This document shows, in pieces, positions 12,538 to 23,244 of a stretch of 64,000 bases of DNA (positions are counted from its first letter, which is position 1; each line of letters opens with the position of its first letter). Made by a program: the position numbers and the translations under genes. Below the pieces are notes generated by a model. That model was not told the origin of the DNA. It saw only the letters and a program-made list of their open reading frames with translations, and made no database searches. Origin of the DNA: Gymnopilus junonius (lineage: Eukaryota > Basidiomycota > Agaricomycetes > Agaricales > Galerinaceae); contig JADNYJ010000015.1 in the NCBI GenBank assembly GCA_015501075.1, forward strand, positions 124,001-188,000. The letters are read 5' to 3'.

Positions 12538-14108
12538 TTACCAAACTTCATCTTCAAAATCGATGTGCTTGGCCTTCATCCAAGTGGGGTCAGCTGAAAA
12601 CCCAGGATGTTCGTCTCGAGCTAATGATGTCACAATGCAATGTAAGAAGGTGAGAGACACATCCAAGTGGGTCAGCTGAAACCCAGGATGTTCGTCTCGA
12701 GCTAATGATGTCATAATGCAATGTAAGGAAGGTGAGAGACATTGATAAAAGCCCAGATAGTACTCACTCCGAATCAAAGAGAACTTGAACTTTGGCCCAG
12801 AAGGATCTTCAGGCTCGACGGCACTCAAGAAAATTTCCACGATAGAGTTTCCTTCTTCATCAAATGCCCAATCCCAGTCGGAATCGACAACCCTCAAGTC
12901 TGCGTTCTTCAAACAGGGGAACCGATCCCTTTTACGTAGGACCGTAACCAGACCCTTCCAAAATGTAAGAGTATTTTCTTCGGCACCTGCGTCAAATAGA
13001 GAAGGGATTTGAATAAGGATATTCTTGAGTCGCGAACCAGTATTTCCGGAAGATTTCATTTTGAGAGACTCTATGAGCCATTCGTAGGTCCTTTCATGGA
13101 AATCCCTATGGAAGCGAATGTCGAGCCACTTCAATGATGACAGCTTATCCCATTCTATGGGATCTTGATACCCGTCATCAACTACGTAGAGAAATAGACG
13201 AGGTCAGCATCTAACGCCAATAGAATAGGTGAAGTTCTGGTGAAGTTTGAGCATACAATGAAGGCAAGGTACAAAAACCAACTCCTCCAATGCCGCAAGG
13301 CAACCCTTGATGACTTCCCACACCTGACGATGCCCCTCTACTTCAAACGCTGCAAGAGCAGATAACCTTTTCAGACTCGAGAAATCAAAATTCACTTTTA
13401 CAAGGGCAGCATTATGTTCAGGATTGAAATCCAGGACGTTGAAAAATAGCGATTCCAAGCAGAGTTTACTTGTTTGACCTCGGGGGGATCCGAAAGACAA
13501 AGATTGACTATTTTCGTCATGCACAACGCAAGATGCTTGATGCTTGGTCCACAATGCAGGACCAAGCAATGGAAAACCCTCGACATCGAATAAGATCAAA
13601 CTCGGGAGGCTCAGTACCTGTATGAGAGCCCCCACCAGGCCATTCCTAACCGTGGACGGGTACCAGGCCTCATATAGCCCTGCACGCCCATGACCCCGTC
13701 TATAACTGATCACTATTCCGCGAAGACACCCCAAAAGCGGCAAACAAAATTTGAGCACTGTATCCTTTGAGAGCCAGTCCTCCGATTCGTCATCTAGAGC
13801 ATGAAATCGGGGAGCAAAGTCGAATATTTGGAGGAAGCGCACGTATTTTCCGAGGTGCGGAGAGGATCTGAGTAATTTCTGGAACTGGATTGCGATAGGA
13901 TGTTTTTTGTTACCTGGTGGAAGGAGAAGGACATCTGTGAAGAGAGACCTTTGGCAAGAGGAGACGAAAACGCGAGAGGCGAGACAGCAGCCTTCAGCGT
14001 GTCCTTGTCGTCGTGGAGGTATTTTATAATTTCCTCTCTCATTTCTTGTGGAATGTTGGTGGGCATGGTTGCAAAAGCAACAAGTTTATCCTGATTGAGA
14101 AATGTCAT
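12538..14108 (-). pseudogene. F-box-like protein gene, damaged copy
   Basis: Member of a lineage-specific F-box-like family. The N-terminus has a degenerate F-box core (IPQEMREEIIKYLHDD, near 14065-14010). After TLKAA the frame must shift near 13988 to reach CLASRVFVSSCQRSLF, which aligns with CALACRAFLDPSQKLIF in the intact copy. The second frame then runs without interruption to LEELVFVPCLH. A phase-1 intron (about 13243 to 13186) sits where the other copies have theirs, followed by DDGYQDPIEWDKLSSLKWL down to a stop at 12538. The tail contains an 82-bp tandem duplication. If the shift is real the copy is probably non-functional; one extra base near 13988 would restore the frame. F-box proteins normally recruit substrates to SCF ubiquitin ligases, but that role is not shown here. 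Confidence 0.6.
12578..12742. repeat. 82-bp tandem duplication in the F-box-like gene tail
   Basis: Two adjacent near-identical units, 12578-12660 and 12661-12742, differ at a few bases including single-base length differences. Both contain CCAGGATGTTCGTCTCGAGC and encode CIMTSLARDEHPGF / CIVTSLARDEHPGF on the minus strand. The few differences point to a recent duplication. Confidence 0.9.
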
Positions 14109-15133
14109 CCGGCGCGGATAGATGGGCTTGTTAACCGGCGTGGTCCCAATGGCGAACGGGATGGCTGAAAGTTTGACATCCTGAGAGTGCAGCTGAAGAC
14201 ATGATGATCGACTTCAAGTAGTTTTACAGACGTCATTTTGAGCCAGTCACGAATGCCGCTTTGTCACGTTGCAGTTGGACAAAGCGCACACCGTCTTTAT
14301 CGCATTTTCGTCGCTCGTCTCAAACACCTGTCTTCGTTCAAGGGCCTCTCTTTCTGTTGTGTTGCTCCTACTGTTGCTTCGAAATGTTCACAGTAGCCCG
14401 TACTCGCTATGTGCGAGGACCAGCAACTCCTGGTCCTCCCTTTCATTACTGAGCAAGCCTCCATACGTCTTCTTGATTTCAATGGCTACTTTTGTCTCTC
14501 CTACTGGTTACCTTTATCTGCCCTCATCGGAATAATGCACACACAAAGGGCTGTGCGCCCGCCTTATTGTCGCGGGATGTTGTTCTGTTGCCGAGCACAC
14601 TTTGACTGGGAAAATATTCCGAAAAGGGACGACAAAGGAAAAAGATGTGTCACACTGTGACTATTTCACGCGAATGAGCACGTCCCCTAAATTGTTTAAG
14701 GTCCTTCTACGCGATCCTTTTCTTGATTATCTCCCCTTCCTCTGCTCTGCATCCTAACCTCGTGGTGCATATTATCTTGGAATTTATTTTATTATCGATT
14801 CTACCATCGATTTTGTAGTCGAATCCCAGGTTCTACAACTCGCCACTCAACATCAATTTGCTGTTTTCGCCCGCCGCAACAATCATCGCCAAACACCTAC
14901 TTAAGCAAACTCCCCAAACAGCACGCACTTTATCACAGACCATCTTTCATACTCTCCCGCTTCAAATAACAGCAGTTTTTTCCCATCCATCTTGTGAGTT
15001 TGTCTTCTCCAGAACGGTTCAGGGTGGCTCAAGTTCTGTTCTAGTTATGGATTTTATCCTGCTGATATTATTCTGCATCCTCGATATCGCCAACACCCTT
15101 ATATCTCAACAGCAATTATCTTCCATTGTCATA
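14109..15133. other. Intergenic region between the damaged F-box-like copy and the disordered-protein gene
   Basis: No supported gene. It is the shared upstream region of two divergent genes. The last 280 bp (from 14858) are open in frame with the downstream CDS and encode a hydrophobic stretch (MDFILLILFCILDIANTL from 15047), so an upstream start giving a membrane-anchored or targeted isoform cannot be excluded from sequence alone. Confidence 0.5.
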
Positions 15134-18100
15134 ATGGCCAACCATTCAACCAACCCTCTTACCCTCCTGACTGCCCATGACATGGAAAAAATTTCCTTCA
15201 CAACCGACGTTCCGCACAGCGTCAACTTCGGCTCCCCGTCCTCAACACTGAATCTAGGAGATAGGCCGACAGCTTTTCCAGATGGCGACAACGCCACCGA
15301 ATATTTGACCGTCGAAAGAGATGTAAGTGTACATCTACAGCATTAGATCTTTCACCTGTGTACTCACACATCTCCCTACCCAAGCCTGACATTGCGTCTG
15401 GACCGATGGCCTGCGATGCGCCAGTGCAGCTGAATGCAAGTCAACCGGCTGCAACCTTTGACGTTTATCACGCCCCATCGGCTGGTTTGAACCCAACAGC
15501 CACATACACACATACACTTTCCCCACCTCAGCCCATCCCCAGATCATCTGCCCAGACCACTACAATGCCTTCACCATCTTCTGGTGTCAAACACAATCGG
15601 GTCATAGCTAGGGGCAAGAATCGGGACAACGCTATTCGGTCGAACAAGAACAGCAGCAGGACTCCGGACGGGATGAATGTCGACACTCCCGAAGAAGGCA
15701 CATCGACAAAGCTAGTGCCTTACAATTTGTCTGCGGTAAATAAACCAGCCCTGTTCGATTGGGCTGCAAAGGAAGAACACGAGAAGCAGGACAAGGAGAT
15801 GCGCAGGAGCATTGGACTTGCGGCTTCCTTCCGTAAACCCTCGACATCAAAACCCAAAAGCAAGAAGCTACAGGAAAAGAAGTCCAAGCAGAATCTGGAA
15901 GACAAGAAATCCAAACCGAAGGTACACAAGAGTACTCAGCGGGGTGGTTCTTCTGCACCTCCACAAGCACTGGGCGACCCACCAATGCCAATGGCACTTA
16001 ATAGTGCTGCTCTACCCTCAGGATTGCTTCCTACTCCCTTTGACCTCCCTGGAGATGAATTCTACAAGCAGGTCGTGGGCGCCAAAAGGGACGACAGCGG
16101 TATCACTGCTTTGTCTTCCCGCATTTTTTCCGCCACTTATAACACCCGATACACCTCTGAGAACACTACTCACCGTGCTGGGCGCAGATATTATGGAAAG
16201 ACTGCTGGTAAGTAATGATTACAAACTCTTCAAGCTTATGCATTACTGATGACATTGCTCTAGGACAACATAATATCATGGCGGATGAGGAAACTTTCAG
16301 GGAAGTCAAATCGACTGGCAGGAATGGCCTATTCACTTCTTCCAAGCCCCAGCAAAATGCTCGGACACAAAAGGTTGGTAACCAGTATATGCTCTGCACT
16401 GGCATGTCTGCGCAAGTGAGCCTTGCCAGGTTTCATTCAAACTTGTAGAGACTGACTTGCTTTCAAGATCAATATGCTGACAAGCATTACCTTCGAATCT
16501 AGAGGTTGTTCTCGACCTGAATTTGAAGAAGGATCATCCCGGGATGGCAATATGGACCAACATACCTTCGAGCACAGCACATATTATGGAGACGCCACGC
16601 CACAGTCCTCTAGCGAGACACCCCATCGCTATTTGGGAACCATCTCCAGCGCCGGGCCTTCTGGCCCACCTGAAGTCCAAGGAGCGGGAATGGACTTCGA
16701 CAAGGTTGCTGAAAGCAGCCTTGATCCTGGACAGAGTTCTTCTGCGAACGTTATGCAAATTGAGGATTCCTCAAGGTAGGCAACTTCGCTCTCATTCACA
16801 CTTCTCGTCGACTAAGTTATGTGATTGCTAGTAATGTGGCAGCCACAACATCTGTTGCCGATAACGACGTTACACCGGTAAGATACTGATCTGTCTATCC
16901 TGTACTATTTATTGATTTTTCTGTGGGTCCAGCCCATTAAAGGATTGAGCAACGTCATGAATTCAACGCAGGAAGTGGGGCAACAAGCACTAGACTCAGA
17001 ACCATCACACAATCTCCTCCAGTCAAATAATACAGCAGTAATCGATGGTGCAGTAGAAGATGGCATGCAAGTAGTTGCTATGGAAGAACAATCAATGGAA
17101 GTCCTGCCACAGTTCAACTCACCTTCCAGTGGGCCGACTGAGGATTCATCGAGGTGCGCAACTCTCTTCTGATCAGAACTTCTCAACTAAGCTGTGTCGC
17201 ATTGCTAGGAATTCGACAGCCGCAATGTCTGTTGTTAATAATGATGTAACACAGGTAAGATACTGCTCTATCTGTCCTACAATATTTACTGATTTTCTGT
17301 GGATCCAGACAATGCGATCTCATGAACCAATCAGCATCACAAACTCGACACAGGAAGTGAAGCAAGAAACAATTTCGACCTCAGGACCCCTACATGATCA
17401 CCTCCAAACAAACGACGTAGTGATTGATGACGCCGATACAGGAGGTAGCATGCAAGTAGTCGCTACTGAGAAACAAGAGGCGGAAGCCCTACATCAGCTC
17501 GATGCACCTTCCAGTGTCCAGACTGAGGATCCGTCGAGGTGCGCAACTCCCTTCTGATCAGAACTTTTCGACTAAGTTTTGTGGCATTGCTAGGAATCCG
17601 ACAGCCACAATGTCTTCTGTTGTCAGTAACAACATCATACAGGTACAATCTTGCTCTGTCTATCCTGCAATATATATTGATATATTTGAGAATCCAGCCA
17701 ATGCTTCGTGTTGATAACATGGACAGCACTTTGGATTCAATGCAGGAAACACGGCAACAAACCTCGACAAATGTTTTGGACTCAGAAATGTCAGGGATCG
17801 ACGATGCTACCTCAGAAGGCGCCACCCACCTAGCTACCACCGTGGAGGGACAATATGCGACCTTCCCTCAGCCTAGCGCACCTTCCGGTACACCTGGACA
17901 CCATTCCAGAGAAAATGTCACCACTACGGTAACCACTTTGCCGTCTCTCTCTATGCCTGATGTGCCACCAATCAAGCAAATTCCAAATATCCCTCCCACC
18001 ATGGTCGCCGAAGCTAGGACGGATGTGGCCGCCCCCACTGGCACGCAGCAGTCAGAAGGGGTCGGCACAGCTTCTATCATTGCCACAACATCTGGCCTTT

Positions 18101-19865
18101 CCAACTCTGTTGATTCTGATATGCAGATCATGGAGAAGGAATCCCCTGCCCAACGCCGGCCTTTACGATTTCCTATCTTTCCATCCAGCTTAAATTCGGT
18201 GAACTACAGGTTGGAAAGTTTCCAGAACTACAGGGAAGCTATCAATGTCTCTGATGAGGACTCAGAAGATGAGAACGATGTCTTTGACGAGGACCCGGAA
18301 GATGAGGAGGACTATATTGTGCCTCGAGTCCCCACAACAAATGTTGAACAGGTCAACCTTGTATCTTCCTCTCCGACTGCCGTCTGGGTGAGCTCCTTTC
18401 CACAGAACAAGCACAAAGCTTGGCCAACCCAGACTGGAAGCAACGAAAGTCAGAAGGACCAATCTTCCTCTGGACCTCAGCCACAGCTTCTCTCGACAGA
18501 AGATGCCAAAACTGTCCCTGTGGAAGAGGTTATGGACAGTGAGGTGGACTGGTTAGGTCCTGATGCACCGATGCTGGACGCATTCCATCCTGTGGTTGTC
18601 AATGAAAGCTTGCTATCTTCTCCACCAATTTCTAACCCCCTCGCACGAGAGTCAACTAACCTGACAATACAGTCCACTGCAACTCAACAGCCCCCCCAAA
18701 TGGGCATTAGGAAGACAGAGATGCCCTCACCAAGTTTGACTCTTGGTGTTGGTCAGTCGACCAATGTGAAGAATCCAGATGGGTCAAGCATACAACGCGC
18801 TGAGGTCGCGCCGGTTGGCAGCTCACCTGTGATTTTCGCTCAACCTTCTTTGGTAGCAAAACCAGTGAAACAAGAAGGGCAAAAGAAGCCTCTACCGTCT
18901 CCAGAACCTCTGCCGAGTGAACTTAGTGAACGGGTAGCACAAGGGACAGAAAAGGATGCAGGACCTTCATCCAGACCTTTGCCTTTGGCTGGACATCAGC
19001 CTGCCAATTTAAATACCCGGCGTCTATCCTCGCGACATCATCCCGCTTTACTTCGACTTAAAATGCCTTCGCCTCCGACTCCAGGGGCATCTGTGCGGCA
19101 CCCAAAGGGTTTCGAGAGGAATATTAATGATAATGTCAATGCCATCTTCCCAACACGCCGACAGCCGGAGATTGAAAAGGTGAAGGAAGTGGCGGAAAAG
19201 AAGGAGACATCCTCATCTCCTGCCCCTCCAGTGGGTAAGCGCCGGGCGTCTCGAGGGACGGCAAAGAAAGCAGAGTCTAAACCCGAATTGGCTAGGCGTC
19301 GTCCTTCCGATTCTGCTCAGTCGCAATCACGATCATCGGATCGCCATCGATCTGCAGCAGCCCCCCTTCCTCCTACCGTTGAACACAAACACCAAAGCTC
19401 ACATAACAAGGAGTCACACCTGTCTGACAAAGTTGAGGCAAAGTCATTCAAATCATCCAAATCCTCAAAGTCTTCGAAATCGTCTGGGCAAAGATCTACC
19501 GAATCTAGTGCTCGGTCGCATGGATCGCTGTTTCCACCTAGTCCTGCAACACCTCCGCCCGCACTTCAACAAAGAAACAGGTATCAGTATACCTCAATAT
19601 GGGGACTGGGGCAGTAAATAGTAAGGCCAAGTCGTCGTACTCAAGCTATGATTCAACATCAGATGATTCGGAAACGGATGACTCGACGACAGCAGACTCA
19701 TCAACTGAGGAGGCTTCTGCAACGGAGGATGAAGATCCATTCCAAATGCCAGGGGCCTATCCTGGATCCGACTCGCTTCTCCTTTCTCGTGCCACCAACA
19801 CTATTCCCGAGGCTCTTGCCTCCATTTCGCGTCCTATCCAGTCATTCTGGAGGAAGTTTTTCTAG
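15134..19865 (+). CDS. Large disordered Ser/Pro/Thr-rich protein, unrecognised
   Basis: Not recognised. Eleven exons join in frame: 15134-15322, 15385-16207, 16264-16415, 16468-16775, 16832-16877, 16933-17153, 17209-17254, 17309-17538, 17594-17642, 17698-19580, 19622-19865, giving 1396 residues. The chosen ATG has A at -3 and G at +4. The product is low complexity throughout: a Lys-rich tract (SKKLQEKKSKQNLEDKKSK), acidic runs (DEDSEDENDVFDEDPEDEED), a Ser/Lys repeat (SFKSSKSSKSSKSSG) and a Ser/Asp/Thr-rich tail ending SFWRKFF. No globular domain or membrane span is evident, apart from a hydrophobic in-frame stretch upstream of the chosen start. Basic and acidic disordered segments would fit a nuclear or scaffold role, but that is only a guess. 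Exons 5-9 form a repeated module. Confidence 0.75.
16776..17697 (+). repeat. Intragenic exon-intron module in three tandem copies
   Basis: The unit is: intron of about 55 bp, mini-exon (46, 46 and 49 bp), intron of about 55 bp, then a longer exon. Unit starts are 16776, 17154 and 17539. Mini-exons encode NVAATTSVADNDVTP, NSTAAMSVVNNDVTQ and NPTATMSSVVSNNIIQ. The longer exons share STQEV.Q and end PSSGPTEDSSR / PSSVQTEDPSR. Introns are similar too (CAACTC..TTCTGATCAGAACTT in units 2 and 3). All exons keep phase, so the protein gained repeats without frame loss. Confidence 0.9.
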
Positions 19866-20814
19866 ATTCATTAGCTGTAGTTGTCGGTAGTTATCGTCGT
19901 ATCGTATTTTGTGCGGCCCCGTCTCTTTCTATTCCTCTTTCCGTCTATTAATGTCCTCGTGTATTCAGTTCTCATCGTATCGTATCGTATCTCGTACCTC
20001 GTACCTCGTCTCTTTCTATTCCTCTTTCTCATCTATCAGTTCCATCGTTTTCTATTCATCTATCAGTCCATTCATGTACTCATTGTTTCCTTTTTTCCTG
20101 TCTGTATCTTTTCGTTCTGTAGTAATCAGTGTGATACCCAGTTCTGACAGCAGTGCCATTCGCGATTTTCTTCTTAAATTCCTTGGAAATTGAGGTCTGC
20201 CTTTGCTTGCCGAGGTAGATGGGGAAAGATGGAGTTAGTCAACTTTCTCCTGGGTCGCCATTGGGTCCTTTGGTCGAAGCAGAGCGAGGTTGCGGTCTTG
20301 TTGTCTATCGAGCAGCTACGCAGATACCATATACTTCGCAAACGCATTGATCAATTCCAACACTAGTAATGTAACCAGACAACTACTGTCAAGAGTAAAG
20401 AGTAATGTATATACAAGAAAAGAAATAATATATCTCCAGATACGAGTTGAAACGAGAATCGAAAGCGACAAGAAAGCGATAAATCATACCATACCGAGGT
20501 TCCATCCAAACCATCTTTTGACTTTAAAATAAATAAAATCCAAAGAATGAATAGCAAGCTATATCGGCAAGAATGCTTCCTCTGTTGAGCTTTTGGAAAC
20601 GACGAGGTAGAGAGTCGTAGCGCATCGACCTTCTAATCCCCAAGTCGGTTACTTCGTTTTTTTTTGGTTGAACAAAATGAACGATAATCCAATGCTATCC
20701 TCCTCTCCAATGCCAAGCACAGCTGCTTAAGAACAAACGCATGCTGCCAAGTCCTAGTCAACCGTCAACGCGTCAACCCAAACCACTGCATCTCACTCCC
20801 TGCCGAGCCCCTCA
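19866..20814. other. Convergent 3' regions, no gene
   Basis: Lies between the 3' ends of two convergent genes. The first part is low-complexity and pyrimidine-rich (see the repeat entry); the rest is A/T-rich with short frames only. I see no gene in it. Confidence 0.6.
19890..20095. repeat. Pyrimidine-rich low-complexity repeats in a 3' UTR
   Basis: Short direct repeats: TCGTATCGTATCG units, CTCGTACCTCGTACCTCGT, and two copies of TCTCTTTCTATTCCTCTTT. They follow the stop codon of the disordered-protein gene and probably lie in its 3' UTR. Confidence 0.7.
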
Positions 20815-22607
20815 TCATCCAACCCTCGCTTCCTCCTCAACATCGATTATCTCCTGCACACCCTCCCTAAAGAAAACGACATTATACTCCACGAGCCCCC
20901 TGCGCTCCTCATACACGTGCGTGGGTATCAGCGCAAGCAGAGCTAAATGCGGAGTGGTGAGATGGTACGTGAGCGTCGTGGTACCTCCGGAAGTGGTGGA
21001 TGAAGAAGAAAGTGTGGTGGATGCGGAGGGGTAGAAGAGCTCTTTTTGGATTTTGCGCCAGGGTTTAGAGGAAGAGGAGGAGGTTGATTGGGTATTAGTA
21101 TTGGCAGTGGCATTTTGTTGGAAAGCTGAAGCGGAGTTGGTGGATGCGGATGCGGGAGTGGAGGCAGAGGCAGAAGCAGGGGTGGAGATAGGAGGTGAGA
21201 ACGGCGACAATGTACTGCGACTCGAATTCGTATGAGGAAGTGAAGGTGGTCTTGCAGGGCTCGTCAAAGAATGAAATCCATTCGTCGGTCGCGGTGTAGA
21301 TGCTACAGGAGATGTAGGGGACAACAACCCCGAAGAACCGTTGGTGTTCGTGCGGGGGTTGGAAGGACGCACAGGGGACAGTGCCATTGGGGAGGCAGGG
21401 GAGGTGGCGCGTGGTGACCGTGATGACCCTGAGATTGTGGATGGAGGCGGTGTGACTGGGATGGTACCCCCTGTTAATTGGCGTTGACGATCTGGACTGG
21501 CTGTTATTGACCTAGAGGAAATGATAATTAAGAGACGAGGAGAAAAAAAGCAGTAAGGGTGAATGTACCTATATAATGGTCCAAACGAGTTGAGCATTTG
21601 CAAATAATCACAGCACAGGTTGTGAGTGGCAGAGTCGACGGGAGACGCGTCCGTGGCTACATACAACCTCGAACGGACATCAAACAGGAAGGCTTTTGGG
21701 GACTGGGAATTCTGCTGGGAGAGTTAGTGCCAAGTTAAAAAGGTACAGATTTGTGCTTACCGCACAAAAAACATTCAGGAGCTCTTCCAGGAACGGCAAT
21801 GACTCGATCAGCTTGTGTAGGACTCTTGAGAAGGCCTCGTGCAGAGAATGGTCGTAGACAGATGTGAGGTGAAAATTCAACTGAATTTGCTCGTATTCAG
21901 GCGACATGTCGAGAAGACGGTCTGAGACGCGTTCATGAATCTGTCTAAAGTTCTCTAGAATGAATTGTTAGCGGTCTTGACGAAAGGGTGGCACAAGATA
22001 CCGCACCTATTTTATCGTCCTCCTGCAATTTTTCCGCTTTGTGCACAAAGACCTCAAGGATGATGTCCGGATTCTGTGCATAGGACGCAACAATGAATTC
22101 GACAAGTTTTGAGATGGGTTGGTTATACAAGTCCTGCGTTCCTAGTCAGCTAGCAGCAGACGGAACCACGGAGAGCCGTACCCGGATATCAATGACGAAG
22201 ATAATGGTCGAGAACTGGGACAGAGGGACGCCCAGAGACTCGACAGTGGTGTTTGCGGGGCAGTCCCATATTTCGAGGGGAATGACTGAGCTGATCGAGT
22301 CATTGTGGATGGTAAGAACGCCAGGGAGTCACAATGAACAAAAAGAACGGACTCGATCTGGTGCTTGACTATCCTCATGGTAGTTTCGAGATAGAAAGTC
22401 TGGTTCGGAGGGAGATTATTGAAGAGAACCTGCTGGATGGACGTTTTGCCCGCTCTGTTAGTGGCGTATTTTTAGTATAGCGGCGGAAGTGAAGGAAATG
22501 AGAGGAAAGGGCACAGACCTGCGGAGACCGAGCAGCAGAATCTTAGTGCGCGCAACAGGGTCCTTTGGCGATTTCGTGCCATTGCGCTTTGACTGCTCGT
22601 TTTCCAT
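20815..22607 (-). CDS. GTR2: Rag-family GTPase Gtr2 (RagC/D type)
   Basis: Small GTPase of the vacuolar EGO/Ragulator system, which pairs with Gtr1 to pass amino-acid signals to TORC1. Seven exons join in frame: 22607-22519, 22454-22353, 22290-22182, 22133-22007, 21954-21761, 21711-21569, 21511-20815; 486 residues. The P-loop is GLRRAGKTS, followed by EIWDCPANT at the G3 position, EVFVHKAEKL (G4 region), FHLTSVYDHSLHEAFS, and KAFLFDVRSRLYVATDASPV of the roadblock domain. The C-terminus LLALIPTHVYEERRGLVEYN matches the end of RagC. Between these roadblock halves lies a Ser/Pro/Thr/Ala-rich insert of about 150 residues, absent from animal RagC. The canonical DxPGQ of G3 reads DCPAN here. The identification as RagC/D rather than RagA/B rests on the LRRxGK P-loop and HK in G4. 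Confidence 0.93.
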
Positions 22608-22649
22608 GTTTTGACTCGAATCAAGGAGACTTTGGCTTCATTGTAATTT

Positions 22650-22684
22650 AGTCGTGCCCACGTGACCACGTTATGACGCATTTC
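22650..22684 (+). promoter_or_regulatory. Repeated promoter element, copy 1, with E-box
   Basis: Shares CGTGACCACGYTATGACGC with a second copy at 23102-23135; the similarity extends over about 35 bp in the same orientation. It includes a perfect CACGTG (22659-22664) and lies about 45 bp upstream of the Gtr2 start. CACGTG is the core site of Pho4/Cbf1-type bHLH factors. Confidence 0.55.
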
Positions 22685-23101
22685 TTCGGACTTCCACTGT
22701 CTGCTCATCGGGAATTTCTTAGATCATGCCTACATACTTTCAAATACACGGATTCTTTGTCCAGTAAGAGAAGGGCATTGCAATCCCAATGATGCAACTA
22801 ATTACTGCAAACAAGCTTGGCTACGGGCGCAGATGGCAGAAGGTCATGGACAAAGCCACAATCCAGGAACCCGTCTACTTGCGTTCTGGCATGGTAGGAT
22901 TCATGAAGTCGATTTAACAAGAATCAGACCGTCACGTTCAGACGATGGTCTCATGCATTGAAAAAAACTCCTGCGATGGTAAAATCAGCCAGGTTTTCAT
23001 ACGAAGAAATTCTGGAGAGCTCGATAAAGGAGGCAATATTTCGCTCTGCCTAAATTCTCTAGGAAGAAAAGCGACGAGAATCAAATGCAAGTGCCGCGTT
23101 T

Positions 23102-23135
23102 GGTCGTGACGCGTGACCACGCTATGACGCATTTC
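23102..23135 (+). promoter_or_regulatory. Repeated promoter element, copy 2
   Basis: Second copy of the Gtr2-proximal element, about 110 bp upstream of the Vtc4 start. The E-box position reads GCGTGA rather than CACGTGA, while CGTGACCACG and TATGACGCATTTC are kept. Weaker similarity continues downstream to GTTCAT. Confidence 0.5.
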
Positions 23136-23244
23136 AACTTGCCAATGCCAGTTCATCCTAGTGCGCACGTTCGTCGACATCATATATACCGCTCAGGTAC
23201 TCCCGCCTCTTCTTCTTTTGTTTTCTCTTTTTGCCTCCGCTAAC

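Noticed and set aside
16374..16467. Longer intron (GTTGGT donor) in the disordered-protein gene
   Set aside because: The GTGAGC donor at 16416 gives a typical 52-nt intron and also keeps the frame.
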